Origin: Paracyclopina nana
Taxonomy: Eukaryota > Arthropoda > Copepoda > Cyclopoida > Cyclopettidae
NCBI GenBank assembly: GCA_019096065.1
Contig: JAGUCH010000003.1
Location: forward strand, 7,750,001-7,814,000
Direction of reading: 5' to 3'
Length of the DNA: 64,000 nucleotides
Part shown: piece by piece, positions 1 through 10,668 of the stretch
Layout: each line of letters opens with the position of its first letter
How positions within the stretch are numbered: the stretch's first letter is position 1
The notes under the pieces: generated by a model
Database searches by the model: none
What the model saw: only the letters and a program-made list of their open reading frames with translations
What the model was told of the DNA's origin: nothing
Program-made: the position numbers and the translations under genes

Positions 1-5
1 ATTAC

Positions 6-2104
6 TTTGATGTGATCTGCACTCCTGATGGCTTCCAAGCAAGATGAGGCTCTTTCTGACCTTCCGAGTCGACATCAAAAGAGGCCAAAGACCTCGGAGT
101 ACTAGCCCTTTTCTCTGACTCCAATTTCAAATGCTTTTGATGAGCCATTCGGCCAAAGCAGACGAGTGTGAGCCCATCTTTGCTGAATCTTGCACCTGTC
201 GTCCTCGGGTAGGGAATGTTGGCATTATCATAGCTTGCCATATGCACAGGTCCCATGGTCAATGAACTGGAAGAAGGTAAAGTAGCCCCTGCCAAAGGAA
301 ATGGTGGTGGTGAAGGCTTCCCTGTTTCACCAGGAGGCTTAGAAAGGCCTTCAAGCTCTGCAAAAATAATGCGCTGAAGCAGATGGAAAAGTGAAAGCCA
401 TTCCTTTTCATCTTACCAAGGGAGTGCTGAGGTAGCTCTGCGAGCATGGTTTCAAGTTGCCTTAGACATGGATTAAGGCATGGACTTTTTTCCCTGACCT
501 TCTCCGATGCTGTTTGTCGCAGGGCTTTCAGAATGTTACTCCTCGCCTGTGGGTCCAAAGTTGTGCCTTTGGCAAACACAAAACTGGGGGGAGCATTTTC
601 GCTCGGATAATCCACTGGAAAATGCACCACCAGACAAACGCGATGAATAGCCTACAAAATAATGCAATAAATATTAAATAACTATTAATGATGCTAAAGT
701 GCATATCTAAACCTGATTGGCTGCCACAGTTGCTGTGAACTTGATGCTTCGTTTTCCCGTATTAAGCCCTTCGGCTTTCACTGAACCCAAATTCAAGCTA
801 AGCAGCTCAAACTCTTGCTGCAGCGTGTTATTTGTCAGAGTCTTGGACGGAGTTGAGTCTCTGGTATGATAGTTGTACTCTGATGTATCACACGACGCCT
901 CATCTAGCATACTTGCACGTTCCTCCTCCAAGTCATGAATAGCTTCGATGGCTTCCTCAGCCACGTCTTCGTCACTGCTATTGGCGCCGGAGTTGTCCTC
1001 AGAGGGATCAACTCCACATTGGTACTGTGTGGTAGGCTCCACTGTCCACAGCCTCAAAGTATGATCCTTGGACCAGGTGACCATCTGCAAGTCATCCGGA
1101 CCATTTCGTCGCCAATCAAAATCCAGGATAACGTCCTTATGCCCGAAAAAGCTATGCACGGGAAAGTCCAGATGCTTGTAGTTCCATAGGAACAGGCTGT
1201 GGTCGTATCTCTGCATATGAGGGACAATCACTGTTCCAAGTCCGTCTCCAAATGGGGTGTATTTCGCCTTCCACACTGGCACAGCAGTTTTCAGACTGCT
1301 TAAAGGCTTCGAAGGCTTGGAAGAGGCAAAGTTGAAAAACTTGACAAAGCAATCTTGCGAAGAGGTCACGAGCTGATCTTTGCAATGCGGGCTCCAGTCG
1401 AGGCTGTAAATTCTTGCCATGTGTGCCGTCAGATACATGATTGGTGCAGAGGCCTTCCTCGTGTCCCATAATTTCACATCACCCTCGTGACTGGTTGCAA
1501 TCACTGAGGTGGACAACTTGTTCCATTTGACTTGAGATGCGGAGACGATCATGTTGAATGTCAACGCTGGCCTTTGACGATGGCCGCCCGTGGACCTCAA
1601 GTCCCATATGTTGAGGTAGGCATCATGGGATCCAGATGCCAAAATGAAGGGCTCTTTGGGGTTCCAATCGATATCAGAAATGTATCGAGTGTGCGACTTG
1701 AGTATTTGCTCCTGATTCAAATCATTCTCCGGATTGACAACCTGCAAAAGAGAATTTGCAATTTATATAACTCTTTTATAAAGGATGTTCAAATAGCCTG
1801 CCTCTATCCTGTCATTGGCAGCAATTGCAATCCTGTTTGGCAAAACGGGGGCCCATTGCACAGTGGTGACCTCCCATTTGCCCACATTTCTGACAACTTT
1901 GTTGGACACATTTTTCGGGTCAGACAAGTCGACCAAGGCCAAATATTTTCTGCCTCCTAGCAGTGCAAACTGCCCATGATCGTGGTGGCTCAAGCCCATT
2001 GCTGAAGCTTGCAATTCTCTGTAATCGGCCAGCACAGATTCACCACTCCACCTTCTGCTCGCATAAGATCGAGGGCCCATGTTGGGTGGTGAATTTGTGG
2101 CCAT
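6..2104 (-). CDS. WDR59: WDR59, GATOR2 complex subunit (partial, C-terminus beyond left edge)
   Basis: WDR59 is the WD-repeat subunit of GATOR2, which relieves GATOR1 inhibition of mTORC1 at the lysosome when amino acids are present. Minus-strand exons are 2104-1802, 1741-713, 651-417 and 357-6, all phase-compatible. The ATG at 2104 is the first of the frame. Exon 1 plus exon 2 give a WD40 propeller (about residues 20-345) with family-typical strings such as ASQVKWNK, ATSHEGDVKLWD, LVTSSQD, VPVWKAKYTPF and VTWSKDHTLRLW. An acidic linker follows, then an RWD domain (about 400-510, with FPVDYPSENAPPSFVF and LNPCLRQL) and the conserved DNANIPYPRTTGARF stretch in exon 4. The C-terminal RING-type region lies outside the window. 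The intron between 1741 and 1802 fits only as a 60-nt GC-AG intron. The protein identity is secure; the exact exon-1 donor is the weakest point. Confidence 0.93.
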
Positions 2105-2760
2105 TCTGTTCGAAATGGCCCAAAATATTTCACTTGAATGCTTTCACCTGTCAATGCATTTTCAGCAGCTAACCGTCGTAGTAGCAAGTGCTTTCTAATT
2201 TTGCCAGTTCAGCGCATGCGTCCAGTTTGGCGCCAATTTTCGCCAGTGACTTTCTCCTCCATAGCTTTGCGGGGGTGAATGTGAACAATTTTTATTTCGA
2301 TTCAATAAGGGCACATGAACAATAATGATGGGTGGGGAAAAAGAGTCAAAATTATCATTTCTTGTTATCTGTCTTTCCTTCTTTCAACTAGTAATTAATG
2401 TTCGTATTTGTAGTAGTTTTTTGGAATATTTTCTCGCATGTAGATGATTTCGATTAAGGTGGCAGTTTTGCAATTGCTTTTTTTGGTTTTTATCCTTTTT
2501 TCTAGTAACATACATGCAATTAGAAAGCCTTTTTTTCAATAATGATCCTCAAGAATTAACACATTTTAGATATATATACATAAGAAAGCAACCTTAAATT
2601 TGCGCTTCTTCTCCTTCTTTGCCAATTTTTTGCTAGGTAAAATCAAAAAATACGGACAGCGTTGACAAAGTTTGTCTATCATTAAAAAACCTGGGTGAAT
2701 TTTGGCGGCGGTTGGTGGTTGGATTCAGTACACTATTACAAGAAAAAAACTACATTCACT
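2105..2760 (-). promoter_or_regulatory. E2F 3' UTR and WDR59 promoter region, with an E2F consensus site at 2226-2236
   Basis: This is the gap between two minus-strand genes. The complement of TTTATT at 2291-2296 is an AATAAA poly(A) signal for the upstream E2F gene. That leaves under 200 bp for the WDR59 promoter. Within it, TTTGGCGCCAA at 2226-2236 matches the E2F/DP consensus (TTTSSCGC) on both strands and sits about 120 bp upstream of the WDR59 ATG. The rest is AT-rich with no ORF I would support. Confidence 0.5.
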
Positions 2761-4831
2761 TCAAAAAGGTAAACTGTCAAAGAGATCGTTGAGATTCTCT
2801 TGCTCATCCAAAGAGAAGCTATATTCTGAGGAGGTTAATGGTGGTTCCAGCTGAAGAAGACCTTCATCATCCCCTTGATGAGTGACCAGGGGTTGTAATG
2901 CCGAATGATGGCTTGCGTTCAGGACGTTTGTGAGCGTATTGTCTAGAATAGCAGAAGAAAATGATGCACATCTAGGTTATAGCAATTTTGTGCGTTACCA
3001 AACAATGCAACAAATGAAGTGCTTACTATAACGAGTTAGTACGCTGAATCACATGGTGCTACAAGTCTCAACACAGTATTGCATCACCTGAGGTGATTCA
3101 GCTTAAAACCTCGCATTTCTCATTTCTTCAGAATGAATAGGTGATTGTGAATTTGAGCCAGCAAGTCGACGGTACTGCTACTGTGATACAACAGGTTGAT
3201 TGTGAAAAATGCACCACAGAGCAGCAGCACCATCAACTTGAACGGGCACATCATAATTCAATACAAAAGTTCGAAAAAGGAGCACGTACCGTGGTGTTCC
3301 TGATCCACTGTCTGCTGTTGAAATCTGTTGCCTATGGGACCAAAGTCTTCGGACTCCCAAATGAGAACGTTTTTGATGGCTTGGTTGCCGTCAACTTCAG
3401 TACCATCTCGGGAGGGCGCCTCCCAAGTGAGACCCGGTGGGGAAACGCCCATTTGGCTCATGGAAGGCTGAGCAGAATGTCCCATGATTGAGCCGGAATC
3501 TTGGTAAGGGTCAGTGCTTTCCCTCTTGATCTTTATTGGACTATTAATTGTAGCCTCCGAGTCTGTATCTTCGTTGGCAGACTCTTCCGAAGACAAACCA
3601 TTACCAGCGTGAAGCCCTTCTTCCTCTGGGCACAGAAACACTTCTATTTCGCCTCGATCGCTTTTCATGTGAATTTGCATTCCCTAAATAATGATAATGA
3701 GGTTAAATATCAATTGGCTGAAAAGGAATACGATCAAAGTACCTCTGAAGGATGAGGCACTTGAAGCTTAGCTTCGGGAGGAGCCTTGATGGCCATAACG
3801 GTTTGGTTGATGAACCTTCGGATGGACCGAAGATCTTGGTAGGTCACGTAAGCGCTACTCTTGTCTTCATTGAGCAACTTCAAGTGCAATTCGGCATTTT
3901 TGATCAAATCATCCAACTGGTTTTCCTTGGCCTCTAGGTCAGCCAGGTCCGTGTGGAGGTCTGCGTGTTTTGCAGTAAGGCCTTCATGGTGCTGAGAGCC
4001 AGACCAAGCCACCATATTCTTGCTTTTCTTCTCCACGAGGCCGATTCCCTCGAGAACGTTGGTAATGTCATAAATCCTTCGTTTTTGTACTTGCAGAGTT
4101 TCGGAGGCCTTGTTCAGGTCAACTGTACCCGATGAGGAGGAGTGAAACAACGACACAAATTTCTTGGTGAGAAGGCCAAGAGACGTCTCGTACCTGGTTT
4201 TCTCCAAGGGAGATCTTGCTGTCACTGCAGAAAAAAATAATAATAGGAAAACCGAGCGTACAGGTAGTCCAAGCTTGGAACTCACATTTCTTTGGACTAG
4301 GCGAAGAAAAGTCATGCTTTCGTTTTGTCCCTTTGATGGGCGTCTTAAATCCATCTTGGTCTACTAAGGCCGAATCAAGGTTGAGCCTTCTTCTTGCCTC
4401 AACCTTGGCTGGCATCAGAATCTGGCTTCCACCATGATTATTGGGGGTCAAATACACGCCTCGGCTTGAGGGCGTTCCAGAAGAGGGAGTGATGGGCGTG
4501 GAGAAATACTCGTGGTCATTCTTCTGCAAGACGCCGTTTTTCCTTGCGAACGAGGTAGGAGTCACTCGAATGATCTTGGTGCCGTTGTTTCGCCCATTTT
4601 GCGTCATGGGCGACGAGGCCGAAATGGGAGACAACAACTGATACTCGATCTCCTCTTGCTTCACCTGCAAAGTGCACTTTCAGAGGTCGCTCTAGAGAAA
4701 AAGTAAGGCTAGCGACAAACCTGAAAAAAGCTGGTTGCTTCCGAAGTTGAAGGCGAGGACATGAGAATGGACGAGGCCGAAGCTGACGTCGGCGTCCTCG
4801 GAATTGCGGCCGATGCAACTCTGTTCATCAT
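2761..4831 (-). CDS. E2F: Activator-type E2F transcription factor
   Basis: This is a DNA-binding E2F that pairs with DP and is restrained by the retinoblastoma protein at S-phase promoters. Five minus-strand exons (4831-4721, 4664-4286, 4224-3743, 3683-3290, 2942-2761) join in phase to give 515 residues. Seen in order: a cyclin-A-type RxL motif RRRLNL (about residue 128); a winged-helix DNA-binding domain (about 164-235, with KTRYETSLGLLTKKF and the invariant RRIYDITNVLEGIGLVEK); a leucine-zipper and marked-box region with IKAPPEAKLQVP and IEVFLCPEE; and a C-terminal Rb-binding peptide ending DLFDSLPF. The RxL motif and the Rb peptide place it with activator E2Fs (E2F1-3 group) rather than E2F6-8. 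A perfect E2F site lies about 470 bp upstream, suggesting autoregulation. I see no lesion. Confidence 0.95.
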
Positions 4832-5681
4832 CCTCTCATTTCACGAACAAATTGAGAGTCTGCAATAGGAAAAAGTGGCGATGTAAACAAAAACTCTCTT
4901 AAGCATACGACGATTTAGCGGAATTTTCCCCGATGGCGTCCCAACAGAAAAACAATAAAAATAAAAACATTCGCATCGGAAAGATGCGCGAGCAGACGGC
5001 GTTATCAAAAGAGCTGAGAGCAGACGAGTCAACTTACTGAGTCTTTGGTCACTTGGTCCGAGGTCACTTTGTCCAATCGGACGAAAATCAGCAAGTTTGG
5101 CAGGCAAGCGATTTTCGTGCAATTATTTTGTTCCCTCTCCTTTACTATATGAACAGAAAACTCTCCCTCACTACCAAGCGTTGGCCCAAAACGGCCATTG
5201 TGCTCGTTTCAGCCCTTGAATTTCATACTGCCATGCACCGGCCCGAACAGCCTGATGTTGGCCAACAGCCGACAAGCTTGCCTATCTTATTGTGAAGTTG
5301 TTTGGCGGGAAACACCATTTCCGACCGGGCACGGAGCGAGCTTCATAAGTAGGACTGTCCTGCCAAGCTTGGCTTGATTCGACTCCAAGCCAGGCCCAAA
5401 TGCTCATCTAGCAGAACAATTTTTTTCAAGAAATTCTTTTAAAATCGTCAAGTCTTCTTCACTCAACAGATTGAATCAAGCAATCAATATCATCCAAAGA
5501 GCAATAATCTAGCTATCAATGTAACACATCCTTGCTACAGATGAATTGGCGATGGTAGCAATATCTATACTCATAGATGGATATTTGCAAACCCAGATCG
5601 GAGCAATATTTTCTCAATTCATGATTCAATTTTAGGAGACTCGTCTACCCAAATTTTAGATTTAATATGTAGTTTCAAAAC
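4832..5681. promoter_or_regulatory. E2F upstream region with a consensus E2F site at 5301-5312
   Basis: This intergenic stretch upstream of the E2F start codon contains TTTGGCGGGAAA at 5301-5312, an exact match to the classical E2F/DP site. The 100-aa-class open frames that cross the area lack splice or family support and are treated as chance. The stretch 5400-5680 is AT-rich and otherwise empty. Confidence 0.5.
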
Positions 5682-6077
5682 CTAATAGCTATAATCATGA
5701 TGCTTAAGATGAACATTGAAATCTTCCTCGAGAAATTCATCATAAAAGTCACTCGAATCTGAAGCTTCCTTTTTATGAAGCAGAACTTCGTCAGAAAATT
5801 GTGCTCGCTTCGGGGCTACAGCTCTAACCCTGAGTTGACAGTGTCAGCATTGCAGTAGCAGAACTATTATGGTACAAGAGTTTTCCTTCCAAAAAAGTAA
5901 CCAAAATATGTAGATTGTCAACTTAATTTCGCAAAGTTGTTCATTCTCTGGCTTAATAATTATATATTTTATATCTGTTAAATTAACTTCAGAATATTTC
6001 TTGAAGAGTCTATCAATATAATATGCACTTTCAATGGTTAGCTTCCTCAGCCTAATGCATTCACCCCACAATGACGC
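5682..6077 (-). CDS. Small split gene of unknown function (two 3' exons, 5' end unresolved)
   Basis: I do not recognise this protein. Two minus-strand exons, 6077-5923 and 5829-5682, join in phase 2 across an intron with GTTGAC donor and CTCAG acceptor. They give about 100 residues. The first part is basic and hydrophobic (contains GECIRLRKLTIESAYYIDRL). The C-terminus is acidic and aromatic (DSSDFYDEFLEEDFN) and ends at a TAG. Charge pattern and codon choice look protein-coding, unlike nearby noise. Exon 2 opens directly after TCTGATAG with no in-frame ATG, so at least one 5' exon is missing. A good donor (AAG|GTAAGT at 6140) lies just upstream, but its exon has no ATG I can find. The gene is divergent from UPF0489 at 6441 and may share its promoter. 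Confidence 0.45.
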
Positions 6078-6440
6078 CTATCAGAACACCGCTATTGCTC
6101 TAGTCATGCCCCTCTGATTAGTTAACAATTCACACTTACCTTACTCGTGTTGAGCTTATTAGTCAGTAAAGGTATAATTTTATCTTGGCAAAATTTTTAT
6201 TTTGGATAGTCCCTTAAAAAAGCTTCCTTTCTTTGACAGCTTGGTGTAAACACGCAGCAGTCCAAGCCAAGCCAAATTGGGCCAAGCTGCTCAGTAGGCC
6301 ACAGCTGTTTTCCACCCAACCAATCAAATGTAAGGTCTCAGTACTGAGAATCAATACTTAATTTGGATTGGCTCTTCTCCATGTTTTGGTTCCGCTGGAC
6401 AGCTGAGTTCTAAACAACCACAAAGATTCAAGTCTTGAAA

Positions 6441-7577
6441 ATGGCTGATGCTGAGCTGAGACCACTGATGAAGACTCCAGTGTTTGTTGAAGAGGACCAT
6501 CACCACGTGTTGCCCCACATTTTTAGATGTGTTGGAGCCAAACACTTGCCACTAAGCGGCAATGCGATGATTCACTTTGACTCTCACCCTGACCTTTTGC
6601 TGCCTAGTGGCATAGAAGCCAAAGATGTCAACAATGTGTATGCCCTTTATGAGAAGCTCAGCATAGAGAACTGGATTTTGCCAGCATGCTTTCTTAATGT
6701 GATTGACACTGTGGTTTGGATTGCTCCTCCCTGGGCCAATCAGATACCTGAAGGGCATCACAAGTTCTTGATTGGCAGACATAGGCAGTCCAACAAGGTG
6801 CTGATGACTTGCTTGCAGAATTACTTTGTGGCTGAGGGCATAATATGTGATCCCAAGGACTTGGAAGACACCAAAGAAATCAATCTCTATGTTCTGCAGC
6901 TAAGCCAAAGTCCCATCAACATGGCCAACTTGAACTTTCTCAGAGAAGTCTTGGCATCCAAGTCTGTCATACTGGACATTGACCTGGACTTTTACTCAAC
7001 CAGAAACCCATTTCTGAGCCTATACAACGAGATCAACTTGTACCAGAGCTTAAAACAAATCTACACATTTACTCCAGTGCCACCAGATTTGTCTGGAGAC
7101 GAGAGACTGGCTTTCGCTCTGGGAGCTTGCGCCCAAAGAAAAGAACTATTGGATTCTCTTGATTGCTTGACTACCCATCTGGCTCAGAGAGGATCTATCT
7201 CTAGCTATGAGGGCCCAGGCAGTGAGTTAGCGCCTCAATTTGGAGCGCTCATGAAGGCCATCCATCAAAATTGCGGCAAGTCAGAGAGAATTGATTGGAA
7301 GCTCATCCATGATGCAGGATGCACTTGTGATGACACAGACTTACCCCACCACGTTTCCACCAATGAAGAGATATCCATTCTCTTGAGGCAAACCCGTGTG
7401 TTTTTGCAGTCTTTGAGCGTAAATCCAGTCATGGTGACAGTGTGTAGGTCTTCTTTAGATGAGTTTTGCCCAACCAACCAAGTAGAAATGATTCAGTCCC
7501 AATTGATGGATTTGCTCACTAGTCTTGTTGGCGACGAAAAAATGGACATTCGACACGGATACCAAGAGCAGGATTGA
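6441..7577 (+). CDS. UPF0489 family protein (C5orf22 homologue), intronless
   Basis: This is a single-exon gene of 378 residues of the UPF0489 family, whose biochemical role is not established. The ATG at 6441 is the first ATG of the frame, preceded by CTTGAAA. The N-terminus has the family signature with VFVEEDHHHVLPHI and then MIHFDSHPDL. A second acidic block VILDIDLDFYSTRNPF follows near residue 180, and HDAGCTCDD, LPHHVSTNEEI and VTVCRSSLDEFCP come later. The spacing of the DSHPD and DIDLD blocks recalls metal-binding motifs of ureohydrolase-like folds; this is inference. The length is normal and the frame intact. An AATAAA at 7623-7628 is a suitable poly(A) signal. The absence of introns is unusual beside multi-exon neighbours. 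Confidence 0.9.
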   Translation: MADAELRPLMKTPVFVEEDHHHVLPHIFRCVGAKHLPLSGNAMIHFDSHPDLLLPSGIEAKDVNNVYALYEKLSIENWILPACFLNVIDTVVWIAPPWANQIPEGHHKFLIGRHRQSNKVLMTCLQNYFVAEGIICDPKDLEDTKEINLYVLQLSQSPINMANLNFLREVLASKSVILDIDLDFYSTRNPFLSLYNEINLYQSLKQIYTFTPVPPDLSGDERLAFALGACAQRKELLDSLDCLTTHLAQRGSISSYEGPGSELAPQFGALMKAIHQNCGKSERIDWKLIHDAGCTCDDTDLPHHVSTNEEISILLRQTRVFLQSLSVNPVMVTVCRSSLDEFCPTNQVEMIQSQLMDLLTSLVGDEKMDIRHGYQEQD

Positions 7578-8009
7578 AGTTGGCACTCGCGCTCTATTTA
7601 TATGCAGTTTTAAGAATTGGACAATAAACCTGCCGACATCTCTTATTTTGTTTTTGAATAACGACTAAAGCTGAGCATGGACAAAAGTTCTCAGGTGCGA
7701 AATGACCAAAAAATCCGGCGGTGTTCCAGATGCATCGTAATCGTTTCCAGATGCGCCTAATTTACACTATTTCTCGCTAACCCGAAATTCTGAATATCTA
7801 ACTGAAAATTCACAGAGAATTTCGATTTAAGCCCACTTTGTAAGTGTAATTAATTCTAGTTGATTTTGGCTTTTTTGGCTACTTTACGGTCAATTTCATG
7901 GGTCGAAAGTAGATACCACTTTTCAGCCATTTTGATTCACGATCTAACTTGCTCAGTTGCACTGCCATTAACAATTTGGTTCTCCTCGGCGAGTCAAATT
8001 GCTCACTAA
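7578..8009. other. Intergenic gap between UPF0489 and the CNOT2-like gene
   Basis: It holds the UPF0489 3' UTR and poly(A) signal (AATAAA, 7623-7628), then AT-rich sequence that must contain the CNOT2-like promoter. I see no further ORF, RNA gene or clear motif. Confidence 0.5.
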
Positions 8010-10668
8010 ATGAAAGAAATGTCGAATAATCCGGAAAGCAACACTGTCGACTTGATTCGCACTTCCGAATGGATTTTGTCTGAGGGCGGGCAAAAACAAG
8101 CGGCGACGAATTTTTCTGGTATCAATAATAATTACCAGACTTGGTCCGCTGGAATCAACGGGTTCGACTTCAACAAGCTCCAAATTTCCTCTTCTTCGAC
8201 TTCTTCTAAATTGGACCCCAATTCGAAACCTTTCGCTCCAAGACAACCTGCTCTAAGTTTTCCCACGAAAAGTAAGTTTTTTGTTTTCATTCTTAATATG
8301 AAAAAAAACTCGCTAAATTGCCGTAAGTTCTGCACTAGCTTCAAGAATTATTTTTCTTGTCAAATTATCGGGGTGAATCGCTTGTTACGCTAGACGCAAT
8401 AATCCTTAGATGTCTTGAACATCTTGACGTATTTGCAGCTTTGGATGAGAATGAGAACAACATTCGATTGAACGACGAGGACAAGCTCCGCCAGATTTGG
8501 GCTGATTCAATCGATGATCAATCGAAGCAAGCCAACCCCGTGCCAATACAGAATCTTCCTAGACCTGTGGCATCTCCTCCAAGATTTGCTTCTGAGTAAG
8601 GCGCCTTTCTTGATTCTCTTCTACAATAATCGCTTCAGTATCTGTTTCAGGAATTATGATCAAGACTTCTACCGTGCAAGCCTTCAGGAAATGGCCACGG
8701 ATGACTATGGCTTACGTTCCTTGCTGAGAAATATCCACATTTCTGCCTCCACCTTGAAGTCCGACACCTCGTCCGTCATGAACCGGGAAGCCCTCGGGTT
8801 TAACGAAACCGTCAGGCGCCACTTTGTCAACCCTGCCTACACTTATATGGAGTCGCCTTTTAGCAATGCAATCGCAGGTCCTTTGACTGAATCGAATCAG
8901 GTCCCAGAGGAATATTTGCATGGATTGGGCAGATCCCAAAGCTTGCCAAAGATCGAGTTCAAAAGGCTTCCAACTGATCTGGTAAGCTTTTTTTCTGAAT
9001 ATTGTCTTCACATATATTAAGTTAAGTCATTTCTTGAAGAATTCCCTAACCTTGGTTGGTAGCTTTACTATATAAAAGGATCTGTGTAGGAAATCTAAAT
9101 CAACTACAGATTTTAAATTTAAATTTAATGGAGCTTGTATGAAAAATTAAATAATAGCTGCACTTACTTAAATCCTTTTGTTGGATACAGCAGAAAGTCA
9201 AGATAATAATATTTTCCCTGAAAAGAATCCTGAATCTATAAGTCAGTGCAGTGTTACTTAAAATTAACGTAATTAAATATGCATTCATAAATTATGCCTA
9301 CGCATCATAGTTATGGCTCGGACAGTAAATGCAAGCTTGTTTTTATTCTATTCTTGCTAGTTATGATGATAGCCGACTTGTTCCCATTGGCTGATTTAGG
9401 GTAGGAAAGCTTTCTCAAAAATCAATAATTGTTTTGCTTTTTTGTTTTCAAATGAAGTCTTCACCAATTTTCAAGTGTTGGAAATAATGCTTAAATTTGG
9501 CGTCGAACATTGTGATTTCCTCCTTACAGGTAGCTGGAAAACAGAGTGGAATATTGTGTTTATGTTTTGCGGCGTCGCTGTCTCTGCAGCTGAATTTTTG
9601 TTGATGTTCTGAGCTTGATGTTGACTGAAAACGACGCTAGGAAGCGCCACCGGTCAATGTGTTACATTTTCAGGCCCTTAAGGTGTGGGCTTTATTAGGC
9701 ATTCACAGGCACTTGCAACCTTGGATTAGCAACCAGCCGAGCACTTGATGTTAAGCCTCAATATTAGCACTAGTTCAAGCAATAATTAGCCTTCTCATGC
9801 GTTAGTTATAGCTTATTGGCTCGGTGGAGTAGTAGAGACGCCGGGGAGTGGGATACCATTCCAAAACTCGGATCAAGCATACTTACCTGGCGTGGAGGTT
9901 AACTGTGATCACCAAGGCAGTTCCTCCAGGGCGAGGCTGACTCATTGCACCTCCGAGTTGGTTGACCCCTGCGATTTCCCCAAATGTGGGAAACTCGAAC
10001 GCGTAATTTATGTTAGTGGGGATCTGCGTTCGCGCTAATCCCTTGCAATCGATTTCATATACATTTATTATAAGTATCACTAGCGTAAATAGACGACTGG
10101 TATGAATTGTGTTGTTAGTATACCGTCAATTTGCTTTTCCTCTTGAACTGCACTTACGTTAGTGATAAAGATGTGTGTGCATGCCTTTCAAGTTTAACTT
10201 TGGACGCCGCTGTGCTGATCGTTAAAATTGTCCATTTATTTGCAGCTCTTCTTCTTGTTCTACACATTTGTTGGGGATCTCATGCAAATTGCCGTTGGTG
10301 CTGAGCTGTACAATCGTGGCTGGAGGCTCAACAAAAGCACCGGGTTGTGGGTTGCTCGGCTTCCCAATACTAACCCTGATGTGAGACAAAAGACGTTTGA
10401 GAAGGGACTGTATCAATACTTCAACCCGATCTCTTGGACTCGTGAAACGGAACGAATGACTTTGGTTTACTCTGAGTTGGCTGAGTGTCAACCCAATCTG
10501 GCTGGTTCTGGAGCTGGATCTCCTCCCAGTGCCATGGCCACCCCTACCATCAATGGCTTCAACGAAGAAATGCTCATCAGGGCCATTGCGAAAAAACGAC
10601 GTGAATCGGAAATTCAGCAACGCATGAAATTGTTGGCTGGCTCAGACAATTTGCCTAGATTCTTTTAA
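8010..10668 (+). CDS. CNOT2: CNOT2-like subunit of the CCR4-NOT deadenylase complex
   Basis: CNOT2 pairs with CNOT3 on the CNOT1 scaffold and stabilises the complex that shortens mRNA poly(A) tails. Exons 8010-8271, 8439-8595, 8651-8981 and 10246-10668 join in phase to give 390 residues. The N-terminal part is low-complexity. The segment DDYGLRSLLRNIH (about residue 155) matches the usual QFG-GLLTFIR region. The C-terminal NOT-box (about 250-360) is clear: LFFLFYTFVGDLMQIAVGAE, LYNRGWRL, WVARLPN and TFEKGLYQYFNPISW. The protein is divergent and shorter than vertebrate CNOT2 (about 540 residues), and extends past the NOT-box with a basic tail. The ATG is the first of the frame, but an upstream exon is possible. 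The last intron (1.26 kb) hosts a U1 snRNA gene in the same orientation. Confidence 0.85.
8982..9878. other. CNOT2-like intron 3, 5' part
   Basis: This is intronic DNA between the donor at 8982 and the U1 snRNA gene. The DNA is AT-rich with no supported ORF. The 60-100 bp before the U1 start should contain its proximal sequence element, but arthropod elements vary too much for me to mark one. Confidence 0.5.
9879..10045 (+). ncRNA. U1: U1 spliceosomal snRNA gene, nested in a CNOT2 intron
   Basis: U1 snRNA base-pairs with 5' splice sites as the core of U1 snRNP. The gene starts with ATACTTACCTGG, the invariant 5'-splice-site recognition sequence. It continues with the conserved stem-loop I and II sequences (GATCACCAAGG, CCAGGGCGAGGCT) and CCCCTGCGATTTCCCCAAA. 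A Sm-type site near AATTTATG (about 9999-10010) and a 3' stem around TGCGTTCGCGC follow. Length is about 165 nt, as expected. The 3' end is set by comparison with the usual end of U1 and may be off by a few bases. It lies in sense orientation inside the last intron of the CNOT2-like gene. Nothing in the conserved parts suggests a pseudogene. Confidence 0.93.
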
